64,000 nt of DNA from assembly GCF_026810505.1 (NCBI RefSeq), contig NZ_CP101750.1, forward strand, positions 2,819,254 through 2,883,253, written 5' to 3'. The notes beneath the pieces are model-generated. The model was not told the DNA's origin, did not search any database, and saw only the letters and a program-made list of their open reading frames with translations. A program made the translations under genes and the position numbers. The DNA is from Streptomyces sp. Je 1-369. Lineage in GTDB: Bacteria > Actinomycetota > Actinomycetes > Streptomycetales > Streptomycetaceae. Positions 49,310 through 58,670 of the stretch are shown here, piece by piece (position 1 is the first letter of the stretch; every line of letters begins with the position of its first letter).

Positions 49310-49720
49310 TCACGCACGGTCGATGTGAACGCTGGTGGACTTGACCCGAGCAGTGGCCTCCACGCCGACCTGGAGGCCGAGCTCCTCCACGGCCTCGCGG
49401 GTCAGCAGCGAGACGAGCCGGTGCGGCCCGGCCTGGATCTCGACCTGCGCGGCGACGTCACCGAGCTTCACGGCGGTGACGATCCCGGGAAAGGCGTTAC
49501 GAGCAGAGGTATAAGAAACATCCTCGTCACCCCCACCGGCCCCCGCCCCCGCCCCCTGCCCGACCTCAACAGCGAACGCGGCAAGATCCCGCCCGTCGAT
49601 GAGCCGCCGCCCGCCCTCATCCCGAAGCGTGGCGACCCGCCCGGCATCGGCCCAACGGCGAGCGGTGTCGGGACTGACCCCGAGCAGACGGGCGGCCTGC
49701 CCGATTGTGTAGGACTGCAT
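49310..49720 (-). CDS. HTH plus TOBE (Mop) molybdate-responsive regulator
   Basis: 136 residues from ATG 49720. A MerR/excisionase-like helix-turn-helix (YTIGQAARLLGVSPDTARRWADAGR, then LRDEGGRRLIDGRDLAAF) is followed by a Gly/Ala linker. A single Mop/TOBE domain (ARNAFPGIVTAVKLGDVAAQVEIQAG, ending ARVKSTSVHIDR) follows. TOBE binds molybdate, so this is a compact analogue of ModE. It is the first gene of the mod operon, 83 bp before modA, and probably represses it when molybdate is plentiful. Upstream in-frame ATGs exist; the chosen start opens directly at the HTH. Confidence 0.88.
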   Translation of the reverse strand: MQSYTIGQAARLLGVSPDTARRWADAGRVATLRDEGGRRLIDGRDLAAFAVEVGQGAGAGAGGGDEDVSYTSARNAFPGIVTAVKLGDVAAQVEIQAGPHRLVSLLTREAVEELGLQVGVEATARVKSTSVHIDRA

Positions 49721-49881
49721 ATGCGACAAGATATCCGCGTTCACCTCGCATTTGTAAAAGTTGATGCGCATATCCATGGCAGATGCGCCTACGCGCCCCC
49801 GTACCTGGAGGAACCTCCAAGCCGCACCCCGCACCGCCCCGAGCAGGCATAGGCAGCCCGAACCGGAGAACTCGCCACGTC

Positions 49882-50952
49882 ATGGCACTCTTCGACGAGG
49901 ACAAGCACGCGCGGGACAAGCACACGCCGGACCAGCACACGCGGGACGAACCCGAACCCGCCCTCGGTACCGGTCCGGACCCGGAGGTCGAGCGGGCCGC
50001 GCCCGACGAGCCCACCGAACTGCCCGCCCGCTCCTGGTGGGCGGTCCTGCGGCGCACCGGCAAAGAGTTCATGGACGACGAGCTCCCCGACCGCGCCGCC
50101 GCCCTCACCTACTACGGCGTCCTGTCCCTCTTCCCCGCACTGCTGGTCCTCGTCTCGATCCTGGGCGTGATCGGCGAGTCGGCGACCCGCACGGTCCTGG
50201 ACAACCTCCAGGACCTGGCGCCGGGCCCGGTACGGGATCTGCTCGGCGACTCCGTACGTCAGCTGCGGGACAGCAGCGGCACCAGCGGGGTGATGGCGAT
50301 CGTCGGCCTGGTGCTCGCGGTCTGGTCGGCGTCCGGATACGTGGCGGCGTTCATCCGCACCTCCAACGCGGTCTACGACCTCCCCGAAGGCCGCCCGGTC
50401 TGGAAGCTGACCCCGCTCCGCATAGCCCTGACCGTGGTCCTGATGGTCCTGCTCGCCATCAGCGCGCTGATCGTCGTCTTCACGGGCCCACTGGCGGAAC
50501 GCGCAGGTGACGCGATCGGCGTGGGCGACGCGGCGCTGACGGCGTGGTCCATCGCGAAGTGGCCGGTCCTGCTGGTCCTGGTGATTCTGATGATCGCCCT
50601 GCTCTTCTGGCGGGCCCCCAACGTCCGCGGCCCGGGCTTCCGCTGGCTGAGCCCCGGCAGCGCGGTGGCGGTCCTGCTCTGGCTGCTGGCCTCCGGCGGC
50701 TTCGCCCTGTACGTCGCCAACTTCGCCTCGTACAACAAGACGTACGGCACCCTCGCGGGCGTAGTCGTCTTCCTGATCTGGCTCTGGCTGTCGAACCTGG
50801 CGATCCTGCTGGGCCTGGAATTCGACGCGGAACTCGCCCGCCAGCGGGCGATCTCGGGCGGCATGCCGCCGGAGGAGGAGCCGTACGTGGAACCCCGCGA
50901 CACCCGCAAATGGCCCCGCCGCCGCAAGGCGCGCGCGGCGCGGAGGGCCTAG
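49882..50952 (+). CDS. YihY/BrkB family membrane protein
   Basis: 356 residues from ATG 49882. An acidic N-terminal tail (65 residues with DKH repeats) precedes the YihY/BrkB core: FMDDELPDRAAALTYYGVLSLFPALLVLVSILG, then helices such as VMAIVGLVLAVWSASGYVAAFI, and YNKTYGTLAGVVVFLIWLWLSNLAILLGLEF. A strongly basic C-terminus follows (RKWPRRRKARAARRA). Members were once called RNase BN; they are integral membrane proteins of unsettled role, probably transport. It is divergent from the mod operon, with no obvious functional link. Confidence 0.92.
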   Translation: MALFDEDKHARDKHTPDQHTRDEPEPALGTGPDPEVERAAPDEPTELPARSWWAVLRRTGKEFMDDELPDRAAALTYYGVLSLFPALLVLVSILGVIGESATRTVLDNLQDLAPGPVRDLLGDSVRQLRDSSGTSGVMAIVGLVLAVWSASGYVAAFIRTSNAVYDLPEGRPVWKLTPLRIALTVVLMVLLAISALIVVFTGPLAERAGDAIGVGDAALTAWSIAKWPVLLVLVILMIALLFWRAPNVRGPGFRWLSPGSAVAVLLWLLASGGFALYVANFASYNKTYGTLAGVVVFLIWLWLSNLAILLGLEFDAELARQRAISGGMPPEEEPYVEPRDTRKWPRRRKARAARRA

Positions 50953-51038
50953 GTGCCGCCCGGACTTCGCCCGAACGGGCGCCCCTCGGAGGTTTGCGCC
51001 GTTGACGCAGGTGGAAACGTTCCTGCGGCCTAGCGCTG

Positions 51039-51115
51039 TGGTGGGGCGGGTGGGACTCGAACCCACGGCCGACGGATTATGAGTCCGCTGCTCTAACCGG
51101 CTGAGCTACCGCCCC
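51039..51115 (-). tRNA. tRNA with CAT anticodon (elongator Met, or Ile2)
   Basis: 77 bases including encoded CCA. The acceptor stem is GGGGCGG/CCGCCCC, the D arm is GCTCAGCCGGTTAGAGC, the anticodon loop is CTCATAA and the T loop is TTCGAGT. It is not initiator-like, because the first pair is G-C. Whether it is Met or lysidine-modified Ile2 cannot be settled here. Confidence 0.93.
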
Positions 51116-51262
51116 TAACGGCGCGTCGCGCACATTTGTGCGCGCCGTCTGCCGCAGCATAGCCGCTCATACGATCTCCTGCTTCGGATGGTCGGCTTCG
51201 CTCGACCATGAGGACCGCAGGGCTGCCCGGATGGTTCCATCAGGCGCGGAACACATACGAAA

Positions 51263-51294
51263 AAGGACCCCCGAGAGGCATCTCAGGGGTCCTT
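51263..51294 (-). terminator. Rho-independent-like terminator after tRNA-Asn
   Basis: On the minus strand, nine-base arms AAGGACCCC and GGGGTCCTT with an inner GAGA/TCTC pairing end in a T run. It closes the tRNA-Asn transcript. Confidence 0.75.
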
Positions 51295-51302
51295 CGTCAC
51301 AG

Positions 51303-51375
51303 CTCTCCCGACTGGACTCGAACCAGTAACCTGCCGGTTAACAGCCGGCTGCTCTGCCAATTGAGCTACAGGAGA
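51303..51375 (-). tRNA. tRNA-Asn (GTT), copy 1
   Basis: 73 bases, CCA not encoded. The acceptor is TCTCCTG/CGGGAGA with discriminator G. The anticodon loop is CTGTTAA. The cloverleaf body is identical to copy 2. Confidence 0.95.
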
Positions 51376-51380
51376 CCGAG

Positions 51381-51453
51381 CTCCCCCGACTGGACTCGAA
51401 CCAGTAACCTGCCGGTTAACAGCCGGCTGCTCTGCCAATTGAGCTACAGGGGA
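51381..51453 (-). tRNA. tRNA-Asn (GTT), copy 2
   Basis: 73 bases, five bases upstream of copy 1 on the minus strand. The body is identical, but the acceptor stem is TCCCCTG/CGGGGGA, with compensating changes on both sides. The two are probably one transcript. Confidence 0.95.
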
Positions 51454-51645
51454 TCGTCTCGTTGCATCGAACGCACCTACCTGGGAACTCTCCGGGCGGC
51501 GCGCGCTCGCTGCGACACATACATTAGCGCAAGCAGGGGGGTGCTCCGCCAATCGGTATCCCCCGGTGGATCAGCAGGCGAGCGACAGACGCGTGACAGA
51601 CGTGCGACAGACGTGCGAAGCCGACGCAAGTGAAGGGTGGCAGCC

Positions 51646-51948
51646 ATGCGGTACCGGCTCACATTCGTGGCGGGACTGGCCCTCGGGTACGTGCTCGGAA
51701 CCCGGGCCGGACGCGAGCGCTATGAGCAGTTGAGGAAGTCCGCCCGCGAGATCTCGCAGAACCCGGCCGTGCGCAACACCGTCGAGTCCGCGACGCAGCA
51801 GGGACGCGAGGTGGCGGGCAAGGCCTTCCAGACCGTCTCCGAGCGGGTCGGGGACAAGATGCCCGACTCGGTCGCCGAGCGCGTCCGGTCCCTGCGTGAG
51901 AAGGGGCAGGGAGGCGCCCAGGACGACTGGGGCACCAGCAACACCTAG
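51646..51948 (+). CDS. YtxH-like small membrane-anchored protein
   Basis: 100 residues from ATG 51646, with GAAGGGTGG upstream. A short hydrophobic N-terminus (LTFVAGLALGYVLGTRAGRERYEQL) matches YtxH-type glycine-rich anchors. An amphipathic helical region follows (REISQNPAVRNTVESATQQGREVAGKAFQTV). It is probably inner-face membrane-associated. YtxH proteins are general-stress-linked in Bacillus; the role here is unknown. It is 66 bp before the FGGY kinase, with no clear link. Confidence 0.85.
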   Translation: MRYRLTFVAGLALGYVLGTRAGRERYEQLRKSAREISQNPAVRNTVESATQQGREVAGKAFQTVSERVGDKMPDSVAERVRSLREKGQGGAQDDWGTSNT

Positions 51949-52014
51949 CGAAGCGGATCACGGAGAGCGAACAGGGGTACGGGACACCGGCCCCCGTGCG
52001 GCAGAATTCCAGGC

Positions 52015-53445
52015 ATGGGGATAGTCGCAGGGTTGGACAGTTCGCCCGATTTCACGCGCATCGTGGTCTGTGACACGGACACGGGTGCCGTACTGAAGCA
52101 GGGGTACGCCCCGCATCCGCTGGAGAACACCGAGGGCGGCGGGCGGCCCTCCGACGTGGATCCACAGGCCTGGCTGCTCTCCCTCGGCGAAGCCGCCGGG
52201 GGCGGGCTGCTCGAAGGCGTGCAGGCCATCGGCGTGTCCGCCCAGCAGAACGCGCTCGTACCGCTCGACCAGCACGGCAACACCGTGCGGCCCGCGCTCG
52301 TCGGCAACGACCGGCGGGCGCAGGTGGCCGCCGTCGACCTCATCGACGGACTCGGCGGCCGCGAGGCCTGGGCGCAGTCCGTCGGATGCGTGCCGCAGGC
52401 CCCGATGCCCGTCACCAAGCTGCGCTGGCTGGCGAAGAACGAGCCCGAGGCGGCGCGGCGCACCGCCGCTCTGCTGCAGGCGCCGGACTGGCTCGTGTGG
52501 CAGCTCCTCGGCCGGCCCGCCCGGCGTACGACCGACCGCGGCGGGGCCTCGGGCACCGGGTACTGGTCGGCGGCGAGCGGAACGTACCGCCCGGATCTCG
52601 TCGAGATGGCCCTCGGGCACCAGGCGATACTGCCCGAGGTGATCGGTCCCGCCGAAGCCGCGGGGACGACGCCCGAGGGGCTCCTGATATCGGCCGGTAC
52701 GGGCGAGACGATGGCCGCCGCCTTCGGGCTCGGCGTCCAGCGGGGCGACGCCGTGGTGTCGCTCGGCGCGTCGGGCTCCGTGATGGCCGTGCACCACGAG
52801 GCGCTCGTCGACGCGGCCGGCAACATCACCTCCCTCGCGGACGCCACCGGCATGCACCTGCCGGTCGTCCACACCTCGAACGCCGTCCGCGTACTGCGCG
52901 GCTCCGCCGAGATGCTCGGGGTCGCCGACCTGGAAGAGCTCTCCGCGCTCGCCATGAAGTCGACGCCCGGCGCCCACGGCCTGGTCCTCCTCCCTTATCT
53001 GGAGGGTGAGAAGACGCCGAACCTGCCGCACGCCGCGGGGACTCTGACCGGGCTGCGGCGCGAGTCCATGAAGCCCGAGCACCTGGCGCGCGCCGCCTTC
53101 GAGGGCATGCTGTGCGGGCTCGGCGACGCGCTCGACGTCCTGCGGGGGCGCGGAGTGGAGGTCCGGCGCGTGTTCCTGCTGGGCGCCGCCGCCGAGCTGC
53201 CCGCCGTACAGGCCGCGGCTCCCATGCTGTTCGGTACGCAGGTCGTGGTGCCGCAGCCCGCGGACTACGCGGCGATCGGTGCGGCGCGGCAGGCCGCGTG
53301 GGCGCTGACCGGGCAACTGCCGTACTGGCAGGGGGCCGCCGCGCAGGTCTTCGAGCCGGGCGAGGAGCTCGCGGTGGGACAGGCGGTGCGGCAGCAGTAC
53401 GCGACGGTGCGGGAGCAGTCCCACCCCGGGGCCTTCGCCGTATAG
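52015..53445 (+). CDS. FGGY family carbohydrate kinase (xylulokinase-like)
   Basis: 476 residues from ATG 52015. It is an ASKHA sugar kinase: VAGLDSSPDFTRIVVCD phosphate loop, VSAQQNALVPLD, PVTKLRWLAKNEP, DAVVSLGASGSVMAV phosphate loop 2, LLPYLEGEKTPNLP and RVFLLGAAAELPAVQ. It phosphorylates a ketose or polyol with ATP; xylulose is the closest guess. No isomerase or sugar transporter is adjacent, so the substrate remains open. It ends 187 bp before the ABC exporter, with an operator-like dyad between. Confidence 0.9.
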   Translation: MGIVAGLDSSPDFTRIVVCDTDTGAVLKQGYAPHPLENTEGGGRPSDVDPQAWLLSLGEAAGGGLLEGVQAIGVSAQQNALVPLDQHGNTVRPALVGNDRRAQVAAVDLIDGLGGREAWAQSVGCVPQAPMPVTKLRWLAKNEPEAARRTAALLQAPDWLVWQLLGRPARRTTDRGGASGTGYWSAASGTYRPDLVEMALGHQAILPEVIGPAEAAGTTPEGLLISAGTGETMAAAFGLGVQRGDAVVSLGASGSVMAVHHEALVDAAGNITSLADATGMHLPVVHTSNAVRVLRGSAEMLGVADLEELSALAMKSTPGAHGLVLLPYLEGEKTPNLPHAAGTLTGLRRESMKPEHLARAAFEGMLCGLGDALDVLRGRGVEVRRVFLLGAAAELPAVQAAAPMLFGTQVVVPQPADYAAIGAARQAAWALTGQLPYWQGAAAQVFEPGEELAVGQAVRQQYATVREQSHPGAFAV

Positions 53446-53486
53446 CCCGGCCGCGGCTCTCGTGATTCTTGAGTGAGGCCAGTTCT

Positions 53487-53514
53487 TGACCCGGGCTGAA
53501 ATTTGACCGGGTCA
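53487..53514. promoter_or_regulatory. Dyad upstream of the ABC exporter genes
   Basis: TGACCCGG and CCGGGTCA (eight-base perfect arms, 12-base spacer) lie 118 bp before the exporter start. It is suited to a dimeric repressor; it could also end the kinase transcript. Confidence 0.5.
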
Positions 53515-53631
53515 TGGGTTAATCGGTTGCACGGTCATGGGCCCGGTGTCGGAGTATGGGGGCGGCCTTGCCCGCCGCCCCCGCCTCGCCGACGCCCGAC
53601 GCCCGACATCCGACTCCTCGAGAGACCGAGC

Positions 53632-55365
53632 GTGCTCATACGACTCCTGCGGACATACCTGCGTCCGTACCAGAAACCCATCGTCCTGCTGGTGCTGCTG
53701 CAGTTCCTGCAGACCTGCGCCGCGCTCTACCTGCCCAGCCTGAACGCCGACATCATCGACAACGGTGTCGTCGTGGGCGACACCGGCTACATCCTCGGCT
53801 TCGGCGGCATCATGATCGCCGTCACCGTCGTGCAGATGGTCTGCAACATCGGCGCCGTCTTCTACGGCGCACGCACCGCCGCCGCCCTCGGCCGCGACGT
53901 GCGGGCCGCCGTCTTCGACCGGGTGCAGTCGTTCTCGGCGCGCGAACTGGGGCAGTTCGGTGCCCCGTCGCTGATCACGCGGACGACCAACGACGTCCAG
54001 CAGGTGCAGATGCTGGTCCTCATGTCGTTCACGCTGATGGTGACCGCGCCCATCATGTGCGTCGGCGGCATCGTCATGGCGCTCGGCCAGGACGTGCCGC
54101 TCTCCACCGTCCTGGTCGCCGTCGTGCCCGTACTCGGCATCAGCGTCAGCCTCATCGTGCGGCGGCTGCGGCCCCTGTTCCGCACCATGCAGGTGCGGCT
54201 CGACACCGTGAACCGCGTGCTGCGCGAGCAGATCACCGGCAACCGCGTCATCCGCGCCTTCGTCCGTGACGACTTCGAGAAGGAGCGGTTCCGGAAGGCC
54301 AACGCCGACCTGACCGAGGTCTCCCTCGGCACCGGCAAGCTGCTCGCGCTGATGTTCCCGATCGTCATGACCGTCGTGAACATCTCGTCCATCGCGGTGG
54401 TCTGGTTCGGCGCGCACCGCATCGACAGCGGCGGCATGCAGATCGGCGCGCTCACCGCGTTCCTCGCCTATCTGATGCAGATCGTGATGTCCGTGATGAT
54501 GGCCACCTTCATGTTCATGATGGTGCCGCGCGCGGAGGTCTGCGCCGAGCGCATCGAGGAGGTCCTGGACACCGAGAGCAGCGTGGTGCCCCCGGCCGCC
54601 CCGGTGCACGAACTGCGCAGCCACGGTCATCTGGAGATACGGGACGTCGGCTTCCGCTACCCCGGCGCCGAGGAGCCCGTCCTCAAATCCGTCCACGTGG
54701 TCGCGCGGCCCGGCGAGACGACCGCCGTGATCGGGTCGACCGGCAGCGGCAAGTCGACGCTGCTGAGCCTCGTACCGCGACTGATCGACGCGACGGAGGG
54801 CGAGGTCCTGGTCGGCGGCGTGGACGTGGCCACCATCGAGCCCGCGCTGCTCGCGAAGACGGTCGGCCTCGTGCCGCAGAAGCCGTATCTGTTCGCCGGG
54901 ACCGTCGCGTCCAACCTGCGCTACGGAAACCCGGACGCCACCGACGACGAGCTCTGGCACGCGCTGGAGGTCGCGCAGGCCAAGGAGTTCGTCGAGGGGC
55001 TGGAGGAAGGGCTCGACGCACCCGTCTCGCAGGGCGGAACCAACGTCTCCGGTGGTCAGCGGCAGCGTCTGTCCATCGCGCGCACGCTCGTGCAGCGCCC
55101 GGAGATCTACCTCTTCGACGACTCGTTCTCCGCGCTCGACTACGCCACCGACGCCGCGCTGCGCTCCGCGCTCGGCCGGGAGACCGCGGAGGCGACCGTC
55201 GTCATCGTCGCCCAGCGCGTGTCGACGATCCGGGACGCCGACCGCATCGTGGTCCTCGACGAGGGCCGCGTCGTGGGCACTGGACGCCACAACGAGCTGA
55301 TGGAGAGCAACGAGACCTACCGGGAGATCGTGCTCTCCCAGCTGACGGAAGCGGAGGCCGCGTAA
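53632..55365 (+). CDS. ABC exporter half-transporter 1 (permease-ATPase)
   Basis: 577 residues from GTG 53632. A six-helix exporter domain (LRTYLRPYQKPIVLLVLLQF at the start) is followed by an ATPase: Walker A IGSTGSGKSTL, Q-loop GLVPQKPYLF, signature VSGGQRQRLSIARTL, and a Walker B of LFDDSFSALD, where Asp replaces the catalytic Glu. The substitution is typical of the degenerate half of heterodimeric exporters. The partner gene overlaps by one base (TAATG). The exported substrate is not evident; lipids or drugs are common for the family. Confidence 0.93.
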   Translation: MLIRLLRTYLRPYQKPIVLLVLLQFLQTCAALYLPSLNADIIDNGVVVGDTGYILGFGGIMIAVTVVQMVCNIGAVFYGARTAAALGRDVRAAVFDRVQSFSARELGQFGAPSLITRTTNDVQQVQMLVLMSFTLMVTAPIMCVGGIVMALGQDVPLSTVLVAVVPVLGISVSLIVRRLRPLFRTMQVRLDTVNRVLREQITGNRVIRAFVRDDFEKERFRKANADLTEVSLGTGKLLALMFPIVMTVVNISSIAVVWFGAHRIDSGGMQIGALTAFLAYLMQIVMSVMMATFMFMMVPRAEVCAERIEEVLDTESSVVPPAAPVHELRSHGHLEIRDVGFRYPGAEEPVLKSVHVVARPGETTAVIGSTGSGKSTLLSLVPRLIDATEGEVLVGGVDVATIEPALLAKTVGLVPQKPYLFAGTVASNLRYGNPDATDDELWHALEVAQAKEFVEGLEEGLDAPVSQGGTNVSGGQRQRLSIARTLVQRPEIYLFDDSFSALDYATDAALRSALGRETAEATVVIVAQRVSTIRDADRIVVLDEGRVVGTGRHNELMESNETYREIVLSQLTEAEAA

Positions 55366-57290
55366 TGCCCCCTGGTGGCATCGGTGGACCCATGCCGGGT
55401 CCCGACTCCCGTTCGATGGACTTCAAGGGCTCGGGCAAGCGGCTGCTCGGGCACTTCCGGCCCGAGCGCGCCACGATGTACGCGATGCTCGTCGCCGGGG
55501 TCCTGAGCGTCGCCCTGTCCGTGGTCGGCCCCAAGATCCTCGGGCGCGCGACCGATCTGCTCTTCGCGGGCATCGTCGGCCGTGACATGCCCGAAGGCGT
55601 GACGAAGGAACAGGCCCTCGACCGGTTGCGCGACAAGGGCGACGGCGGCATGGCCGACATGCTCTCCGGCGTCGACTTCACGCCCGGCAAGGGCATCGAC
55701 TTCGGCGCGGTCGGCGAGGTCCTGCTGCTCGCGCTCGGCACGTTCCTGGTGGCGGGCCTGCTGATGGCGGTGGCGACGCGTCTTTCGAACCGCGCCATCA
55801 ACCGGACCGTCTTCCGGATGCGTGGCGACGTACAGGCGAAGCTTTCGCGGCTCCCGCTGTCGTACTTCGACAAGCGGCAGCGCGGCGAGGTGCTGAGCCG
55901 CGCCACGAACGATCTGGACAACCTCAACCAGACACTGCAGCAGACGATGGGCCAGCTCATCAACTCGCTGCTGACCATCATCGGCGTCCTGGTGATGATG
56001 TTCTGGGTGTCGCCGCTGCTCGCGCTGGTGGCTCTCGTGACGGTGCCGCTGTCGTTCTTCGTGGCGACGAAGGTCGGCAAGCGGTCGCAGCCGCAGTTCG
56101 TGCAGCAGTGGAAGACGACGGGCGCGCTCAACGCCCACGTGGAGGAGATGTACACCGGGCACACCCTGGTGAAGGTCTTCGGGCGCCAGGAGCAGTCGGC
56201 GAAGGCGTTCGCCGAGCAGAACGAGCAGCTGTACGAGGCGTCGTTCAAGGCGCAGTTCAACAGCGGTGTCATGCAGCCGTTGATGTTCTTCATCTCCAAC
56301 CTGAACTACGTCCTGGTGGCCGTGGTGGGCGGGCTGCGGGTCGCCTCGGGGTCGCTGTCCATCGGTGACGTGCAGGCCTTCATCCAGTACTCGCGGCAGT
56401 TCTCGATGCCCCTGACACAGGTCGCCTCGATGGCGAATCTGGTGCAGTCGGGTGTCGCGTCCGCCGAGCGGATCTTCGAGGTCCTCGACGCGGAGGAGCA
56501 GGAGGCCGACCCGGTGCCCGGCGAGCGGCCCGAGAAGCCGCGCGGGCGCGTGGAGATGGCGCACGTCTCGTTCCGCTACGACAAGGACAAGCCGCTCATC
56601 GAGGACCTGTCGCTGGCCGTCGAGCCGGGCCACACCGTCGCCATCGTCGGGCCCACCGGCGCGGGCAAGACGACGCTGGTCAACCTGCTGATGCGGTTCT
56701 ACGAGGTGACGGGCGGGCGGATCGCCCTGGACGGGGTCGACATCGCGGCGATGTCGCGCGACGAGCTGCGGTCCGGGATCGGCATGGTGCTCCAGGACAC
56801 CTGGCTGTTCGGCGGCACCATCGCGGAGAACATCGCGTACGGCGCGCCGAAGGACGTCACGCGCGAGGAGATCGAGGAAGCGGCGCGCGCCGCCCACGCC
56901 GACCGCTTCGTACGTACGCTCCCCGACGGGTACGACACCGTCATCGACGACGACGGCACGGGTGTCAGCGCGGGCGAGAAGCAGCTCATCACCATCGCGC
57001 GGGCGTTCCTGTCCAACCCGGTGATCCTGGTCCTCGACGAGGCGACGAGCTCCGTCGACACCCGTACGGAGGTGCTCATCCAGAAGGCGATGGCGCGTCT
57101 CGCGCACGGGCGGACGTCGTTCGTCATCGCGCACCGGCTCTCCACGATCCGGGACGCGGACACGATTCTGGTGATGGAGAACGGGTCGATCGTCGAGCAG
57201 GGTTCGCACGACGACCTGCTGACGGCGGACGGGGCCTACGCGCGGTTGTACGCGGCCCAGTTCGCACAGGCCGTGGCCGAGGTGGACTAG
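55365..57290 (+). CDS. ABC exporter half-transporter 2 (permease-ATPase)
   Basis: 641 residues from ATG 55365. A Gly/Pro/Met-rich N-terminus precedes the six-helix domain, whose first loop (about 65-115) is a long insert containing DRLRDKGDGGMADML. The ATPase has Walker A VGPTGAGKTTL, signature VSAGEKQLITIARAF and Walker B ILVLDEATSSVD with the catalytic Glu present. It therefore completes the one active site of the heterodimer with half 1, where Glu is Asp. It ends 15 bp from the convergent sigma factor. Confidence 0.93.
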   Translation: MPPGGIGGPMPGPDSRSMDFKGSGKRLLGHFRPERATMYAMLVAGVLSVALSVVGPKILGRATDLLFAGIVGRDMPEGVTKEQALDRLRDKGDGGMADMLSGVDFTPGKGIDFGAVGEVLLLALGTFLVAGLLMAVATRLSNRAINRTVFRMRGDVQAKLSRLPLSYFDKRQRGEVLSRATNDLDNLNQTLQQTMGQLINSLLTIIGVLVMMFWVSPLLALVALVTVPLSFFVATKVGKRSQPQFVQQWKTTGALNAHVEEMYTGHTLVKVFGRQEQSAKAFAEQNEQLYEASFKAQFNSGVMQPLMFFISNLNYVLVAVVGGLRVASGSLSIGDVQAFIQYSRQFSMPLTQVASMANLVQSGVASAERIFEVLDAEEQEADPVPGERPEKPRGRVEMAHVSFRYDKDKPLIEDLSLAVEPGHTVAIVGPTGAGKTTLVNLLMRFYEVTGGRIALDGVDIAAMSRDELRSGIGMVLQDTWLFGGTIAENIAYGAPKDVTREEIEEAARAAHADRFVRTLPDGYDTVIDDDGTGVSAGEKQLITIARAFLSNPVILVLDEATSSVDTRTEVLIQKAMARLAHGRTSFVIAHRLSTIRDADTILVMENGSIVEQGSHDDLLTADGAYARLYAAQFAQAVAEVD

Positions 57291-57305
57291 GGCCTGTGTC
57301 GGACT

Positions 57306-58637
57306 TCAGTCCAGGTAGCCCCTGAGCTGGTCCGCGAAGGCGTGGTCCCGCAGCTTGTTGAGGGTCTTGGACTCGATCTGGCGGATGCGTTCGCGCGTCA
57401 CGCCGAAGATCCGGCCGATCTCCTCCAGGGTGCGGGGCCTGCCGTCCGCGAGGCCGTAACGCAGCTGGACGACTTTGCGTTCGCGTTCGCCGAGCGTCGA
57501 CAGGACGGCTTCCAGGTGCTCGCGGAGCAGCAGGAACGCCGCGGACTCCACGGGACTCGTGGCGTCGCCGTCCTCGATGAGGTCGCCGAGCGCGACGTCG
57601 TCCTCCTCGCCGACGGGCGCGTGCAGCGACACGGGTTCCTGGGCCAGGCGCAGGACTTCGCTGACACGCTCGTGCGGGAGGTCCAGGTGGGCGGCGACCT
57701 CTTCGGGCGTCGGCTCGTACCCCCGCTCCTGGAGCATGCGGCGCTGGACGCGTACGACCCGGTTGATGAGCTCCACGACATGCACGGGGACACGGATCGT
57801 GCGGGCCTGGTCCGCGAGGGCGCGGGACATGGCCTGGCGGATCCACCAGGTCGCGTACGTCGAGAACTTGTAGCCCCGGGCGTAGTCGAACTTCTCGACC
57901 GCCCTGATCAGGCCGAGGTTGCCCTCCTGTACGAGGTCGAGCATGGTGAGCCCGCGCCCCACGTACCGCTTGGCGACGGAGACGACCAGGCGGAGGTTGG
58001 CCTCGATGAGGCGGCGCTTGGCCATCCGGCCCATGACGACCAGCTTGTCGAGGTCCAGGGCGAGTTGGGAGTCCAGGTCGGGGGTGTTGCTCAGCTTCTC
58101 CTCCGCGAAGAGGCCGGCCTCCACGGCGCGGGCGAGTTCCACCTCCTCCGCGGCGGTGAGCAGCGGGATCCGCCCGATCTCGCGCAGGTACTGGCGGAAC
58201 AGGTCGGAGGACGGGCCGCCGGTGTCGGCGCGGCTGCGGGGGGCGGGCAGCTCGATGGTCTCGGGGGCGAGGGCTTCGGGAGCGTCGGGGGTCTCGGGGA
58301 CGTCCGGGGCCTCTTGGGCGTCGTCCCGCGCTGCCGAGGCCTCGGGGTGCCGGGTGGCTCGGCTCTGCGGCGGGACCGACTCCAGGACGTCCGTATCCGC
58401 ATCCGCGCGCGGGGCGGTGTCGGTCTGGGTGAGGGTCTGGGTCTGCACGGGGGCGACCTCCAGGGTGATCGCATCTGAGGCGTGCGGCAACGGGAGAGGG
58501 ACGACGGCCTCGCCGCTGTCCGTCCCGATCACGAATTGTGGAACCGCGGGGGTGTCGGACCCGCTGTCGGCGGGTCGGCCGCGCTCCGAGGACTCAGGCA
58601 CCGGAACCCAGTGTGGGGTACGACACACGGCCGCCAC
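57306..58637 (-). CDS. hrdA: Sigma-70 family RNA polymerase sigma factor (HrdA-type)
   Basis: 443 residues from GTG 58637. The N-terminal 150 residues are a low-complexity acidic and Thr-rich region, not the region 1.1 of HrdB. Region 1.2 is [16 protein letters not shown], 2.3-2.4 is [28 protein letters not shown], 3 is [10 protein letters not shown], and 4.2 is [28 protein letters not shown]. These recognise -35 and -10 elements of vegetative promoters. Length and neighbours (ABC pair, dnaG) suggest HrdA and not essential HrdB; that paralogue choice is inference. Two overlapping GTAACC/GGTTAC dyads lie upstream. Confidence 0.9.
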   Translation of the reverse strand: MAAVCRTPHWVPVPESSERGRPADSGSDTPAVPQFVIGTDSGEAVVPLPLPHASDAITLEVAPVQTQTLTQTDTAPRADADTDVLESVPPQSRATRHPEASAARDDAQEAPDVPETPDAPEALAPETIELPAPRSRADTGGPSSDLFRQYLREIGRIPLLTAAEEVELARAVEAGLFAEEKLSNTPDLDSQLALDLDKLVVMGRMAKRRLIEANLRLVVSVAKRYVGRGLTMLDLVQEGNLGLIRAVEKFDYARGYKFSTYATWWIRQAMSRALADQARTIRVPVHVVELINRVVRVQRRMLQERGYEPTPEEVAAHLDLPHERVSEVLRLAQEPVSLHAPVGEEDDVALGDLIEDGDATSPVESAAFLLLREHLEAVLSTLGERERKVVQLRYGLADGRPRTLEEIGRIFGVTRERIRQIESKTLNKLRDHAFADQLRGYLD

Positions 58638-58670
58638 GAGGGGCGTGCGGTGACTTTTTGAGTCCGGTCC

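Noticed and set aside
51039..51453. Integration site of a mobile element at the tRNA genes
   Set aside because: No integrase, excisionase or repeated tRNA 3' end was seen near the tRNAs.
57306..58637. Essential HrdB
   Set aside because: The N-terminal region lacks the long Lys/Ala-rich region 1.1 that I associate with HrdB, and the protein is shorter; HrdA-type is the better guess.
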